From Ligula intestinalis (Eukaryota; Platyhelminthes; Cestoda; Diphyllobothriidea; Diphyllobothriidae): DNA of 64,000 nt. The stretch spans positions 20,513,557-20,577,556 of the forward strand of contig JAYGXS010000009.1 of assembly GCA_036362985.1 (NCBI GenBank), in the 5' to 3' direction. How positions within the stretch are numbered: the stretch's first letter is position 1; the number at the start of each line of letters is the position of its first letter. Both the position numbers and the translations under genes were made by a program. Shown piece after piece: positions 1-11,759 of the stretch. The notes beneath the pieces are model-generated. The model saw nothing but the letters and a program-made list of their open reading frames with translations. It was not told where the DNA came from and did no database searches.

Positions 1-540
1 CGAGCTGCCGTTGCGCGTTGCTTCGTAGTCGCCCCCTCCCCTCTCCCCGCACTTGTGTCACAGCCGGTCTTGGTAGGACGCGTCAATGGGCAGGCCCACT
101 AACACGGGGCAAGGTTTGTAACCCTCCCCCCCCCCCAACCGCCGTGGTAGCGATGGCCATTGTTACGGACCCACTCTGCTGCACGAGACAACACTGTCGC
201 TGGGTCAGCGGGGGAGCGGGGTGGGAAACACATGGGCGCACGTGGTGCGTCTGTGGCAGAAACAGACCAAGACACCAAGCCACAAGTAACAGGAGCAACA
301 GCAGTCTGCTGACGGCCAGCGTCCCCCCGCTTCTCACGCATCGGTTAATTTCTCACCAAATTCACGTTCTCAGGAGGTACTTACGTGCTCTTGAATTGAC
401 TATACTAATTTGTCCTACTGCTCTGCTCATCCCCTATCCAAGCTCGCTTTGGCTGGGATAGTGCGGAGACTCAGCTTCGCGGACTGCTGACAAGTGTAGT
501 TGTAGACTAGGCATGGGGCGGCGGGGTGGAATCAGTTGCT
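1..540. other. GC-rich stretch, no identifiable gene
   Basis: This stretch is clearly more GC-rich than the DNA after it and contains an 11-base C run at 126-136. Open frames of 80-147 codons exist on both strands (18-461 plus, 83-341 minus), but they overlap, have skewed Pro/Arg/Cys composition and show no motif I recognise. Such frames are expected by chance in GC-rich DNA. It could be a CpG-rich promoter-like region or the edge of a repeat; nothing here decides. Confidence 0.4.
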
Positions 541-2085
541 GTGTTTGGGAAAGCTTTTACATCTGTTCAGTTTGTGTGTGTGAGCAGGATAGGCAGATTA
601 ATTGTCCTAATGGGGACAGAATGAATTACGGGATGAGGCGCAAGTTCCAACTAATGTAATTCAGTCTAAAAATGTGGAGTGTTTAAAAATTACCAGATAT
701 CTGAAGGTGAAGCAGCTGTGGTGTCCTAAGTCACTGCTGCCTCTGAGACACGCGGTTAAACATACTTTAAAGGCAGAAATACATTGTGGAGAAAGACAAG
801 GGGAACTGGAATAGCTATTTTTGGCTTATTAGCTGACTTCAGCCAGTCAGGTGCAAATATATATTATTTCGGGTATACTTTTGAATAATCACGACCACAA
901 TGGCAAATCCACTACAAGCCTATGATGACTCTTAATATCATCATAAACTTACTGCAAACAAACGTTAAGAATTTGGACGTACCTTCCCCCAAAGACCGTA
1001 CCCCAGTCATATATGTGCTTGGTCCACTTTAAGACACAGACATGAAGTCTTCATTTAATGTGATTGAAAAACATTTAATATGTCTCAGCTGAGCTGTATC
1101 TGACATGTCAGAGTCAGAGATCCATAAAGTATATCCCTAATATTGATACAAATTTGACGGTTACTTTTTTCTAGCTGTTTATTTGCGCTGATTTATTCAC
1201 ACCTGAGAGAATACAAAGAGCACAGACTGCAGCAGTAGATAGTATATCTGATGAAATGCAAAGTTCAAAATTTGGGAGGATGATTTTACACGTATTTGAC
1301 TTGGTCTATTTTGCTCATTCAGTTGACTTGAGGTACAAAATGCTGTCTACTATAAAAGAGTTCGGTTCAGATCAGTATAGTGGGGACAATTAGGGATGGA
1401 ATGGGGGCCGAATTCAACGTTTGTTGACATCCAAGGAATTTACTATGCCATTAAATTCCGCGAAAAAGAACGCCTTTTGCGCGTTGTACTATATGAGAAC
1501 ATCAATAAAAAGAGCAAGGTTTTTAATATATATGTTTAGAGAACATGCAATTTTGTGTTGCGTTCATGAACTTTAGGTTAATGCAATTATGAGATCACTC
1601 ATTATTTTTTGCAAAGGCAGGGCGAATTAAGTTTAAAAAGTGCTATTTTGCAAATGCGCCAAGTTCTTTGCCATAGATTTGAGCGATAACCTTAAAAGGC
1701 TGTTATTTGCTATACGCCGTCGAAAATAATGACTATAAAAACTTATAAATGCAAACACTCAAAACATGCCGTCAATTTTCTCGCTCAAGCCTTATGCAAA
1801 ACATGCCCAAATTTTTTTATCGATAGTGCAGAATTAGTGGATAAAAAACTTGTACAGGAACGGGCGGAAGATTTTTAGTTTTCTCAAAATCGTCATTGAT
1901 ATTTTGCCACTGTGCCCTGATTTTGTTATCCTAGAATTGAGCCTAGGCGTAAAACATTATACTGACAACTGCTGCGTTATACATCGAAAAGTCAGTTCTT
2001 TCATTAATTATAGAAGCTGTATTCTTTATTTTAAGGGAAATCCAAAAAAGCCAAAATTTCCCATTCCGATCTTCATTTATTCCTA
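541..2085. other. AT-rich DNA without a recognised gene
   Basis: Frequent stops on all frames. The only structured piece is a SINE-like core near 800-860, listed separately. The open frames at 1850-2128 lie on both strands in low-complexity AT-rich DNA and are not supported as coding. Confidence 0.5.
800..860 (-). repeat. SINE-like core fragment
   Basis: Contains the block around TTGGCTTATTAGCTGACTTC and CAGCCAGTCA. It recurs in diverged form near 37,945-38,010, 50,480-50,540, 58,460-58,510 and 58,775-58,840. In the most complete copy (58.3-58.6 kb) the block sits next to a tRNA-like head read from the minus strand, so I place this as a headless fragment of the same family. Strand is inferred from that copy. 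Confidence 0.5.
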
Positions 2086-2089
2086 AAGA

Positions 2090-2670
2090 AAAATAAAGTA
2101 GGCAGATATTCGACGCAAAACATATCAATAAAGTGATTTTTCAATTGGTAACTTGTCATAGAATTTTTTTGGCAGCAGTAGCTCATGTAGCCCTTATCAT
2201 TAAACCCTATAAGCTGCATGTTTTCTTATGAAAACTGTGTTTATCGGGTTTTCTGTGCGGGAAATTTAGGACACACAGTGGAATATACTTTAATAAATAC
2301 TAAATGCATTTTTATTTTACTGTATTTAGAAATTTTACTGATTTATAGCTGTAGATTTTACTAATCTGCATAATAATTTAACTTATTGCGGAAAATTCCG
2401 ATTATAAAATTGCAGCTTTCTTGAATTTCCCAAAAAATCAAAATGGTGGTTAGGAGGTCATCTTTTTCAACTTACCTGTGGTAAAACTTACTGTTCTATA
2501 GTTAGATTAGCATAGTCAATATACATGGGGAAAAAACTGCTCCCAGTGACCGCAGGAAGAAACATCGACTGTATTGTTTCGCTTTACACTTCTGAAAATT
2601 TTCTTTTCTGGCTGGGACTAGGGTACCTGAGGTGGGCTACATAAGCTACTTTTACCAATTTTTTAATCAA
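2090..2670 (+). repeat. Unclassified interspersed repeat R1, copy 1
   Basis: Aligns by eye, in the same orientation, with 11,760-12,395. Shared blocks include CATGTTTTC, GACACACAGT, ACTTTAATAAAT, TGCATTTTTATTT, CGATTATAAAATTGCAG, GTTAGGAGGTC and GGGACTAGGG. A short third copy lies at 53,935-54,010. There is no long open frame, so this is a non-autonomous or strongly decayed element; no class can be assigned because ends and duplicated target sites are not visible. Confidence 0.65.
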
Positions 2671-3670
2671 TCCTAGGCATATGCATTCTTTACTTTTTTG
2701 TGGACGTTCATTTTTTTTGGCAGTGAGTTGAAATGTTTGGGTGATTCTGAAACTATGACCTAAACAGACTTCTACATAAGAAATAATGCTTATTGTTCCT
2801 TATTTAGGTGAATGCTTTTAAAATTACCTTATTTTGAAGGTTTTGGTGAGCATGTAGCCCATAGTCATTATTCATGGTCAATCAGCCCAAGCTACTTAAA
2901 ATCATAAAGGGTTACTTAGCATTTAAAGAAAGATCTGAACTTTTTCGTAATTGAAATCCAAAAATTGTTATGATAGAATGTGGTGAAAGCATACTTTTCA
3001 TGCACAAAATATGGTACGTTTAAAATTGTAGCTGAAAACTCCATTTTAATTTATAAGTCACTGACCGGCATGTCTGCACATTAGCTCACGAAATATCTTG
3101 CTCCTGTGATCTTTCAATGGGGCATATCAAGCGAAAAAGTGGTTGCTTTAGTCCAACGTAACTCTAGCAATTCATAAACAAAAGAAAAAATACTAGCAAT
3201 TCTTTTGAAACGTGTTGGAGTACATATTCGAAATTTGGTCTGTTCGTTAGCAGTCATACCTTACATTGCACGTAATATGGGAGCATATGCATCAGAAAAC
3301 TTTACAAAAGGATTAGTTTTTCGTCTAATTGTACTTGTGCTGCATTATCCACTCGGTGGTTTTGCGTGAACAGTCTTCCTCTAGAGGGAAAACTTAAGTT
3401 TAGCTAATACAGCCGATTTCCACTCTTTCGGAATTTTCCGCTTTGATGAAAAAGCTGTAAGACTCTAGGGGCCACAGCTTGGGCTGCGTTTGAGTAACAA
3501 GGAGTTACTTGTAAAAATCCTTCTAGTTCATGCAATAGGTAACCTACTGTAAGTTATCGACTGCTGAAAAGTGAGCAAGATTCTGCACCCGCGAGCTCCC
3601 AACGCCTATTCGCTAGTTGACTACGGAGTGAGCAGTGTTCGCGTCTGGGTGACCTTAAGTAGCCGTGCGT
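2671..3670. other. AT-rich DNA, nothing recognised
   Basis: No open frame above chance length, no tRNA-like box and no match to the repeat families seen elsewhere in the window. Confidence 0.4.
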
Positions 3671-3679
3671 CAAATTCCG

Positions 3680-3905
3680 AGAAAATTAGGCTTAGAATCA
3701 GGATGAAGGTAAGGGCTATTTTTAAGATTGGGTTTAAGGTCGTCGTTTTGGTTATATTAAGACGCTGGTGTTAACCGTTGGTTTAGAGTTAAGATTAAGA
3801 CTACAGTTTGGCTTTATGTGAGGGTTTGTTTGAGGGTTAAAACATGGAAATATCCACTCTTTTTGAAATCTATCGCGAAGCCAACTTTTGTCAGCGAGCG
3901 GAGCG
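3680..3905 (+). repeat. Degenerate GGTTA-rich repeat, copy 1
   Basis: A run of loosely repeated words such as GGGTTTAAGG, GTTAAGATTAAG and GAGGGTTAAAAC, followed by TGAAATCTATCGCGAAGCC. The same order (degenerate GGTTA words, then TGAAAT.TATC.CG..GCCAA) is seen at 59,515-59,740. A third, reverse-strand copy is at 28,510-28,720. The words resemble the TTAGGG telomeric unit but are too irregular for a telomere array. Confidence 0.5.
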
Positions 3906-4058
3906 TTTCTACTGCCTTGTCCTCTTTAAGAGGTCGCATACGCAATCCACACATAATTCCTCAAATTACGCAAGTTACCAAGTTTAGTTGCATCTAGCTA
4001 ATACAGCTATACTAATTTCCACTATTCCTAATAAACACACTATCCCTTGTCAATGTTG

Positions 4059-4090
4059 CTACTACTACTACTTCTACTACTACTACTATC
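4059..4090. repeat. (CTA)n microsatellite
   Basis: About ten CTA units with one CTT interruption. The Ser/Thr-rich minus-strand frame across it (4040-4264) is a by-product of this repeat. Confidence 0.85.
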
Positions 4091-4099
4091 ATTAATGCT

Positions 4100-4670
4100 A
4101 CTGTTGGACCAGTGAACTAAGAGTGCTGAGCTCATAATTAAGTAGACCGTTTCTAATGTTGACTGTAATAGTAAGGTGGTACCAGATAGGTGATCAACAC
4201 CTTCGTAGTAAATTGAATGTTTCCGGCCAGAGCAAAGATGGAATAACCCGTTACCTCGGATCAAGGATAATTAGGCCGATTCTTCTTTCTCCAGTACGTT
4301 GAGGATGACACTATATAAACAAAAGACAGACCCGAATTTATCCAAACCGATGACCGTTTTTGATATAAAACGCGTGCATATGTGGCTATAATTCTTTGGT
4401 CCTAATAAGTCGCATAAAATCCTACATTTGATTATAATAAATCAAACAACTGTGGCAAGTTACAAGAGTGTTAACCGTCAAAGTAAAGAATATTAACGGT
4501 CGATTTACAACAGTACCTGATATTGCTTTGCAAATAGCCAGCAATCCAGGACGCCAAATTCCTTGGATAAGCTTCTGGATACTGAAATCATTTTATTGAA
4601 CTATTAACATCCCAAGCGATATATTGAATGAACGCTTCAGTCCTTTGGGAAAGAATAATGTATATTGTGT
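4100..4670. other. No recognised feature
   Basis: AT-rich, stops in all frames, no match to repeats elsewhere in the window. Confidence 0.4.
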
Positions 4671-4672
4671 GA

Positions 4673-5182
4673 ATGTTCGAGTCTGGTTCCCCAGCTCGTC
4701 GTCAGACAAATGAGAGTTCTGCAAAAAAGAGGGCCGCGACCACTAATCGGCCAAACCAACGAACTGTCGAACACTCCTATATGCAAAGAATATATCTGAG
4801 GTTGTCGGATAGCAACTACGAAGCATCAGATGCAGATTGCACGCAAGCCGGTTATTACTTTGTGCCCCACCTGCTGCAACCTAAGGGCAGGGTTGGCCGT
4901 TTTACTGCAAAAGAAGTCGTTTATAAAATATCATGTACCAGTTGTGATGCAGTCTGTTTTGGTCGAACCGGTAGAGCGCTATCCACCCGCATATATGAAC
5001 ACCAGTTATCAGTAAGGAGACAAGACCACCAATCGGAGGTTGCCATGCACACACCAGACGCAGGACACCTATTTGCATGTGCGCAAACTCAAGTTGTTGG
5101 TGCCTGTCCAACTAAGTAGGGCCACGAACTCTTGGAGTTAATGCACTCAGACGAGGCATACATAAACAGGCATATTGTTTAA
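4673..5182 (+). mobile_element. Penelope-like element 3' end (GIY-YIG domain), decayed
   Basis: The frame translates to the C-terminal part of a Penelope-like retroelement protein. The GIY-YIG endonuclease core is visible as VVYKISCTSC followed by CFGRTGRALSTRIYEHQ. The usual Y-I-G is changed to C-F-G, and the Arg of the second helix (TRIYEH) is kept. A TAG at 5117-5119 interrupts the frame; beyond it the same frame still reads the family's C-terminal signature with the INRHI motif, ending at a TAA near 5182. Upstream there is no reverse transcriptase, so only the 3' end survives. In this family the domain nicks DNA to prime reverse transcription. The altered core and internal stop make it a dead copy. 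Confidence 0.75.
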
Positions 5183-6310
5183 GATATCAACAACAACTAG
5201 CTCAATGACAGATGCAAGCAACAAGAGCCACCATAGACCGGATGATTAAATGCGGGTGACAATTACCTCCCTTCTACTCCGTGCTCGCATACTTCATACG
5301 GATGACAGCTATTTTCCCCATTGACCGCGTAATTTAACGCGGAGGACGATTATCTTCCTACATACCGATCCCCTTAGAATCTTGTGTGAGTCATCGTTTT
5401 AAATTAAATGTTTTCGCACAACTCTCATTTGTCTGAGCACGAACTGGAGGAACAAACTCGAAAGTTCATGCAATAAAGATTACACTTTGGCAAATGACTT
5501 CGTAGTTCATAAAATAATATTATTAGTTGGGAATACATCGAATATTCATTGGGCTCTACCACTGGTGTTGTGGCATTCTTGAAGCACAGGCAACCATTAT
5601 TTTGTATTGGAAGGTATAAAAACTTTAACATACGAAGAACACATACCGTTTAGATAACGTGGCGTAAGTCAATCTTTAGAAACATATTGGAAACATTTAA
5701 TACAATGGGGAGAAAACAAATTGGGCATAAAGGTTCGCGTATTTATCTGCACTGACAGATTTTTGCTGAAATGGCTTTGCTATCCAGTATGCCTCGTGAA
5801 AGCCACTAAATCATCAATACGACAAAAAAGCCAAACCCAGCCAAAATGCAAGGCTTAATTAAAAAATTTGCTTTTTATTTACGATAACTATAAAAATAGT
5901 AATTACCGTGGGAAATCGATCGCTTATCTAGTTAAAGTACTCATTATGTCTACCTTGCTCTACCCGGCGTCTCAATCTAAGCAGTTATGAGGCAAAGTCG
6001 GTCGAATATTAAGGCATGCAAGGGAGGGTAGTGTGAGCATTCATGGATAATTCATTTATGACATTTGGTATGTGCATGGTTGATAAAAATGCAAATTTGT
6101 TGCATAGTGTTACTCAAATTTGATAAAATGCATTATTTGCGGAACTAAGTAGCTCTCCTAATGCAAGGAAGAGCATATAAAGCAGTTCTTTGGTCGAAAG
6201 TACAATGCAAATATAAATATATGGCATGAAGATAATTATGTCACGCTTTATTTCCTGTCATACAGAATAGCAAATTATCGGCAAAATTAGGACAATTCCG
6301 CTTATGTGTC
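5183..6310. other. Probable Penelope 3' tail, then featureless DNA
   Basis: The first 150-200 bases (to about 5,370) continue directly from the Penelope frame, are more GC-rich than what follows, and include the related words GACCGCGTAATTTAACGCGG. They are probably 3' untranslated sequence of that element. The rest is AT-rich with no recognised gene or repeat. Confidence 0.35.
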
Positions 6311-6748
6311 CTACGAATAGGACCTATTAGTAATAATAATAAGCAAAAAATTTGCTAGGAGAGTCAATTCATGTGCAATTGCTGCGCAGTTTTTGGTCGG
6401 CAGTGGCCACCCGATAGACGTTGACCATGTATTTTGAGTCATCCATAAATTGCGGGCGAGATACTCCAAGTACCTACGCCGGCAGATACTCGAGACTGCA
6501 TAGAATTTGACAACGTATTTAGCCGACCTAACCTTGTGCTTGCCAAAGACATTGATACAGGCAATTAGCCGTCCCTGGCCATAAATAAACTTAACATGGC
6601 AGTTCTTACATCTGGCAACGTCGCGCTGCACTGAAAAATGTGCGTCTCGCCCCCCGCGCCGAACAGACCTACAGTATGTCGAGTGCTGCATGCAACACTC
6701 GAGCATGTTTTGGATATTAATTTTTATGAGGATGGTCATGTGGATCAT
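6311..6748 (-). other. Unrecognised 145-codon open frame
   Basis: Longest open frame in the first 10 kb apart from the Penelope piece. It has a CKNC pair near the middle and basic stretches, but no family I can name. Its upstream (5') part overlaps a repeat shared with 63,230-64,000, and that second copy does not keep the frame open. It may be a scrap of a transposon protein or a chance frame in a GC-richer patch. Confidence 0.2.
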
Positions 6749-6995
6749 ATTTCAAAATACTTCAAAACAACAAACCATATTGTCGAGAAATAAATAACAA
6801 ACGCAACGAAATTTGCATATTGTTATTCCTAAAATAAATAAATAAATTTTCTACAGTATATTACCTATTTAAAAAGTGCCTTAGTTAACTATTCAGCTGA
6901 CGAATGTCTGTGTGCATTAACTATTTCGAAGGTAAGTTCAAAATGAAATTGGAGACATTGAACAATTTTTAAAGTCACCTGAGAATGAATGATAC
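6640..6995 (+). repeat. Unclassified repeat R3, copy 1
   Basis: Aligns in the same orientation with 63,230-63,270 plus 63,721-64,000. Shared words include GAGTGCTGCATGCAA, CTTCAAAACA.CAAACCA, TATTCAGCTGACGAAT and GACAATTTTT or its variant, ending in ACCTGA.AATGAAT. No coding potential. Copy 2 carries about 450 extra bases in the middle. Confidence 0.6.
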
Positions 6996-7499
6996 ACTTG
7001 GACTGAAAATGAAAGAATTTACTTTCATCTTTCTAATGGATTATTTTCCGCATAAGTGGATTAATTCTACAGTATGTTAAAAGCTTGCGAATGCAAAAAA
7101 ATACTGGCCATATATGGCTATTTTTGAATTATGTATTATTTTTCTGTCCATTCCGTTTCTTAATGTCGCATAAGCGCAAGGTATAATTTACAAAAAAGTA
7201 TATGTCTACATGAATCACTTTCAATAAGGCCTTCTTTACACTACCTTTGCGGTAACATATGCGGACACTTGCTTCTTCGCTAAGCTGAGCGGTGCTGTAA
7301 AACAAAATGCGACAAAAACTAATTTGTTACTGTATTTTGTGCAAAACAACTTCACAGGTTAGCTAAACAAAATTTTTAAAACTTAAATTGATGCTTGTTA
7401 CTGAAAATAAATGTGATTGCTCAAACTCTACTTCACTTGGATGTGAACAATTTTGGATAGAATTTTACAGTTCTGGAAGGGATAATGTTTCCAATTTTT
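6996..7499. other. No recognised feature
   Basis: AT-rich, frequent stops in all frames. Confidence 0.4.
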
Positions 7500-7830
7500 T
7501 TACTTTTTCTGGACTTTTTTCATGGCGTGTAGCATATTAATAAAAAAAATTGGATCTGTCGTACCTTATAGCACAGGAAATTTCTTCGATATAAACTTAC
7601 TCATGAGTAAGCCAAAATTAGTGCTTATTTCGCTCCATAACTTTAACTAAGAGGACAGTTTTCCAAACTAAAGCCTTTCTAATTATTAAATTCCCTCAGT
7701 TGATCAAAATAACCGATCGAAATATATGCTTAACAACCAATTTAAATTTCCTCATGAACTTTGCATGCAAGAATCGCCATACTGTACATTATAATTAATC
7801 CGGCATATCTGAAGCGCTTCGATCCTCTCC
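7500..7830 (+). repeat. Unclassified repeat R4, copy 1
   Basis: Diverged same-orientation match to 19,690-19,985. Words such as ATAGCACA.GAAATT, AACTAAGAG, CTGATCAAA-type blocks, AATTTC.TCATGAA.TTGCA and TACTGTACA occur in the same order. It is a decayed interspersed repeat without an open frame. Confidence 0.5.
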
Positions 7831-8239
7831 CCAGAGGCGCTGCTCCGTTGAGTGAGCTACAAAATTATGCCCTCTGAATACACTAGCGAACGAAATCGTC
7901 TATTTATGAAACACTTCAGGAGGAAATGATGTTCCCGATAAGTTTACCAAGAGATCTATTGGAGAACTTCTCTCATATGCGAGCCTACAGACGGCTAGCA
8001 TAGAGGATTTCGTCCTCACTTGGCCATTGCGCAGGATTAATTATTCGCCATGGTTCTACTCCTCTTTTGGAGAATTTATTTAATCTTTTTATTGGCTATC
8101 TTGTAAGCCTTCAGTAAATATCCAGTAGTAACGCCTACGTCAATTCCTAAACCATGTTCAAACCTTAACAACAGATAAACATGATCAATAACAAGGGGAT
8201 TCGACCAAATATCGCCTAAATCTAGGCAACGGAATAACG
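7831..8239. other. No recognised feature
   Basis: Mixed-composition DNA with no supported gene. Confidence 0.35.
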
Positions 8240-8650
8240 CACGTTCAAACATGCCGCACGTGTGTAGAGCGAAGACAGGCCTGGGAGGGTGTGCGTGAGG
8301 GAGAGAGGTAGGCCAATGCTTTGGAACCACTTCATGTGGTGTGCGATTGGTGAGCTACCTTGCCCAAAAGGGGTGTCGTGTACAATGGTCTCAGCCACGT
8401 TGGTTGCAGGGCGGGGGGGGGGGGGGGGGGGGGGCAAGGCAAGGCTGGCCAGGGCATGGGGGCGTGACTTGTTCCAGCGTCTGCGACTATTTGCACGCGT
8501 GCGGCAGTGCGCGGGCAAGTGAGTAAAAGGTCTTCAGGTCACAAACAGCTGCATGTGCGAGGCAGTGGACATTGAACGAGAGGGGGACGGGGTGGGACAG
8601 CATGACTGGGGGAAGGGAACAACCGTATGTAGGTCACGTATAATCACCAC
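8240..8650. other. GC-rich patch around a 22-base G tract
   Basis: GC-rich patch in an AT-rich neighbourhood. Positions 8413-8434 are 22 consecutive G. Several open frames run through it on both strands (8222-8518 minus, 8289-8526 plus); they encode Gly or Pro homopolymers from the G run and are not convincing proteins. The G run could form a quadruplex on the plus strand, and its exact length may be unreliable in an assembly. Confidence 0.5.
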
Positions 8651-9179
8651 GGAGATGGACGTGGTCATAGTCAAAAATAAAATCGCTTGCCAATTCTCCA
8701 CGTACCTTTTACTTCTGCTTCTGATATCATACCTACGCTCAGCTCCTCTATGTTACACTACCACTCACTAGTGCAAATGGCTTGTATACGCTCCCGTCAC
8801 GAGTATCAGCTTCAGTAGTGTCCTTTTGCTGCCTACAGTCTGGTAAGCAAAACTTTCGAACGTCCCATTTTACGACACCGCCCGTCGCTCACATGGCAAA
8901 CTTAAACATCAAAGCTTCTCACAGTGATTCCTAGTGGTCACTTTTGTACGCGGCATATGCTCATCTAACCCCAGCACCACATCACGAACTTTCAGATTTC
9001 GGGACGCTCGAAACCATCTAGTAAGTTGTTGCAGTGTGCAAAGGTACTATTTCGTCCAGCATCGACAGAAGACATCCGCATACTCGTTTCCTTTGCAAAT
9101 CATCCCCTTGGTCACATCTCTTGTGAAACCTGCTCTACACTGCTCAAATCCGGCTTTTTTACTTTTTTAGTAATTCGCG
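8651..9179. other. No recognised feature
   Basis: Short open frames only; none resembles a known protein. Confidence 0.35.
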
Positions 9180-9660
9180 CACCCCACTTGGTGTGACCGA
9201 TCAGCTTACCGGGGGTCTGTAACTGGGGGTGGGGGACAGAGTTAGATTGATCTTGATCTTGATCTTTCCTCACTTTAAACAACGTGATGTGCTTGTAGCT
9301 ACCAAGGCGCGCTAAAAGATATGGTTTGGAGGGCTGTCAATTGATGGGCTAACGTTGACACCGCAGTGAGCCTAGTGTGTATTGTTGACTAGAACGACTT
9401 ATAGCGAGCTAAGTGTCAGGCCGGAATGGATTCTTTGAAAATGTGGCCTTTATGGCGCACACAGCAGCCTACCTAGTGAGGTATGCTGTTGGTGTGTGCG
9501 TTAAGTGTTGGTCGCGCCAGCCGCCTCCGCCCTCCCGCATCTCCGGTCATCTCGATTTTTGTCTTGACATAGGATTTATGTGTGGGAGTGGTCATAGAGT
9601 GCGGTAGATCCGGCGAATATACATTTACCTAATCCAGCTATAAGCACCGCGTCTGCCTTA
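9180..9660 (+). repeat. Direct repeat R2, copy 1, with (GATCTT)n
   Basis: Matches 11,080-11,650 in the same orientation. It opens with CCCACTTGGTGTGACCGATC; copy 2 has CCCACCTCGGGCGACCGATC. A short tandem repeat follows (GATCTT at 9245-9268; copy 2 instead has GAA units). Then come shared words such as TAGCCTTTATGGCGC or its variant, GCCTACCTA, CGCCCTCCC, TAGATCC and AAGC..CAATCACCGC-like blocks. A short tandem repeat in the same position of both copies is typical of a LINE 3' tail, so this may be an RTE- or CR1-type 3' end next to another repeat. No coding frame was recognised. Confidence 0.55.
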
Positions 9661-9675
9661 AAGTCGCTGAAACTC

Positions 9676-10068
9676 GTGGACGTCGTCGTTGAGAGGGGCC
9701 GTCGAACTCTCGTGAGTCGCACGCGTGACATGGTCACCAAACGCAAGAGAGCATATCTGATAGAATGCCAGAAGTCACTTAAAGAAGAAGCCAATGCAAA
9801 TTACGTTGCAGTTTGTATGCCAAAGGCGTACCTGCCACTGTGGGCATGCTGTGGGCTCGACAAGCAGAATCCCAACCGTAGTGCAACCCGACTAAATGAC
9901 TCCGTGGGAGGGTTAGGTCACAACAAAGGGGAGCGCTGTTGCACGCCACAGAAGACCAGCGCACCGAGATGCGCCCACTCATGTTTAAATGAATATAAGA
10001 TTTGCAGCGCCAAAATGCGTCAGGTGATGACTCATCAATTATCTTCGCTCCTAGGGAGTGCCAATTAA
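9676..10068 (+). other. Unrecognised 130-codon open frame
   Basis: The frame begins just after repeat R2 copy 1 and encodes a basic N-terminal third (VVERGRR, KRKRA) and a Cys-containing C-terminal part. No domain is recognised. Its place between two direct-repeat copies makes a mobile-element origin possible, but nothing proves it. Confidence 0.2.
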
Positions 10069-11079
10069 TTTAAATGATAGGTCCTATCCGTGATCTCCTT
10101 GGTTTCAGTGTGCAAAAGCCTGCCATCATTCACCCACGACAGGCTCACTACCTTTTAACTGATGGCTTGGGCCCTTTTAATTGAACGGCCTCAACTTCCC
10201 ATAGAAACTTCACAGAGCGACCTCGGTGAGTGGAGAAACCGCAAGCTGAAGCCATCGCAGCACTGCATTTAAAAGGATGTTTGCTGCTTTCGACAAAGAT
10301 GTCATTGCTTTCATCTAGGGACCCCTAATCCAATATCACCTGCACTGTGGCATGCAGGCCTTATAGCCATGGTTCATAAAAGTTCAACGTTGTGTAACAA
10401 AACAGGCAGAAAAGAGATGATCCTGCCTCATGGATTTGAGCCAAGGTTGCCGTGGACACACAATGAAGCTGTGCATAAGACATGTACAGGTTAAACCTCC
10501 GAACTGAATTTTTTAAGGTGGAACGACCTCCTGCAACTACGCGTTTAGACGCCGTCCTTCAAACCTTTGGATAATTATATGGATTCATCGCATCCTCATG
10601 AGAATCGGAACCTTAACAAAAACCCCTTTGACGGTAGGCAGACTTATTTGTAAAACTAATACTACTTGCATTTTGCAAATAATACTTTAATAGTAGCCCT
10701 ATTTATGAGCGGAATGTACAGACGCTTATGCAGCTTCAACACGTGAACCAAGTGAACCCAAAAATGTCTTATTTGTGTAGCTGTATGTTTGTGTTTTATG
10801 TCCTTGATGACCGTCAGAGTTAGAATGACTGAAAACGTAGAGAATATGCCATAAGCAGAGTCATTTTAGGATGTACATAACCTTGTGGAAAATCCACAAG
10901 CTGTTGTAGAATCAAAGCTATTGAGCACTTAACGTTCCCCACCTCATGCTTTGCAGTGAAAGTTGAAGTTTATTTTATAATGCGTACTGTTGATGTTACT
11001 GCAACTTTAAAAAACGATTTCACCATCTTCGCATTACGGCACGTTTTTTGAGTCAGACAATTCACATTGCCCATTGCGC
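10069..11079. other. No recognised feature between R2 copies
   Basis: No supported gene. If the R2 copies were terminal repeats of one element this would be its interior, but no gag, pol or transposase sequence is visible. Confidence 0.35.
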
Positions 11080-11650
11080 TCATCCCACCTCGGGCGACCG
11101 ATCAGCTAGGCTGTGGAAAGGGACTGAGGCAGACCCTAAGCGCATTTTTTTCCGCAACAAGAACACCCTGATGAGCTTAAAGCTAATACAAGCGAACATC
11201 CGTGTCCCAGGGAGCAATTGAGAAGAAGAAGAAGACTCGATCGCTTAAAGCTATCACGGTGGGCCAAATGTCGTGGCTTCGAGGTTTGCCAACTGACAGG
11301 ATAACTCGGATTCCACAGTCAACCCAGTGTGTGTCTTGTTGAGTGGAGTGGCTTATTGCGGACTGAGAGTCAGACTAAACTGACTCCTCCTTAGTGTAGC
11401 CTTTATGGCGCTCCTACGTGGGAGCCTACCTAACAGGGCTGTGTTGTTTTGGCGTGTGTTGGAATGTTTTTCGCATACACCATTTGCGCCCTCCCCCATA
11501 TCCGATCTCGACTTTCTTCCTGTGTCAGGTATGGGAACGGTCAGATAGTGTAGTAGATCCAGTGAGTCTAATTTCACTCCAATCAAGCCGCAATCACCGC
11601 ATTTCTTCAGCTTGCTAAAGCTCCGTTGTTTAATACCTATGTAAAGGTGA
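11080..11650 (+). repeat. Direct repeat R2, copy 2, with (GAA)n
   Basis: Second copy of the 9,180-9,660 repeat, about 1.9 kb downstream in the same orientation. The tandem tail here is GAAGAAGAAGAAG near 11,222-11,235, unlike the GATCTT tail of copy 1. The open frames at 11,353-11,655 lie inside the repeat and are not kept in copy 1. Confidence 0.55.
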
Positions 11651-11759
11651 CTCATATAAGGAGGTAAAGTAACATGAAGGCGCGGAGTCTATTCACTCAC
11701 TGTATTCCTAGGAATATATGAGGATTCACACATATTGGTTACGGTGATTTTTAACCCCG

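Noticed and set aside
18..461. 147-codon open frame at the window start
   Set aside because: GC-rich with frames open on both strands and no recognisable motif; composition alone explains it.
8222..8526. Gly/Pro-rich open frames around the G tract
   Set aside because: The homopolymer comes from the G run; frames are open on both strands and have no domain.
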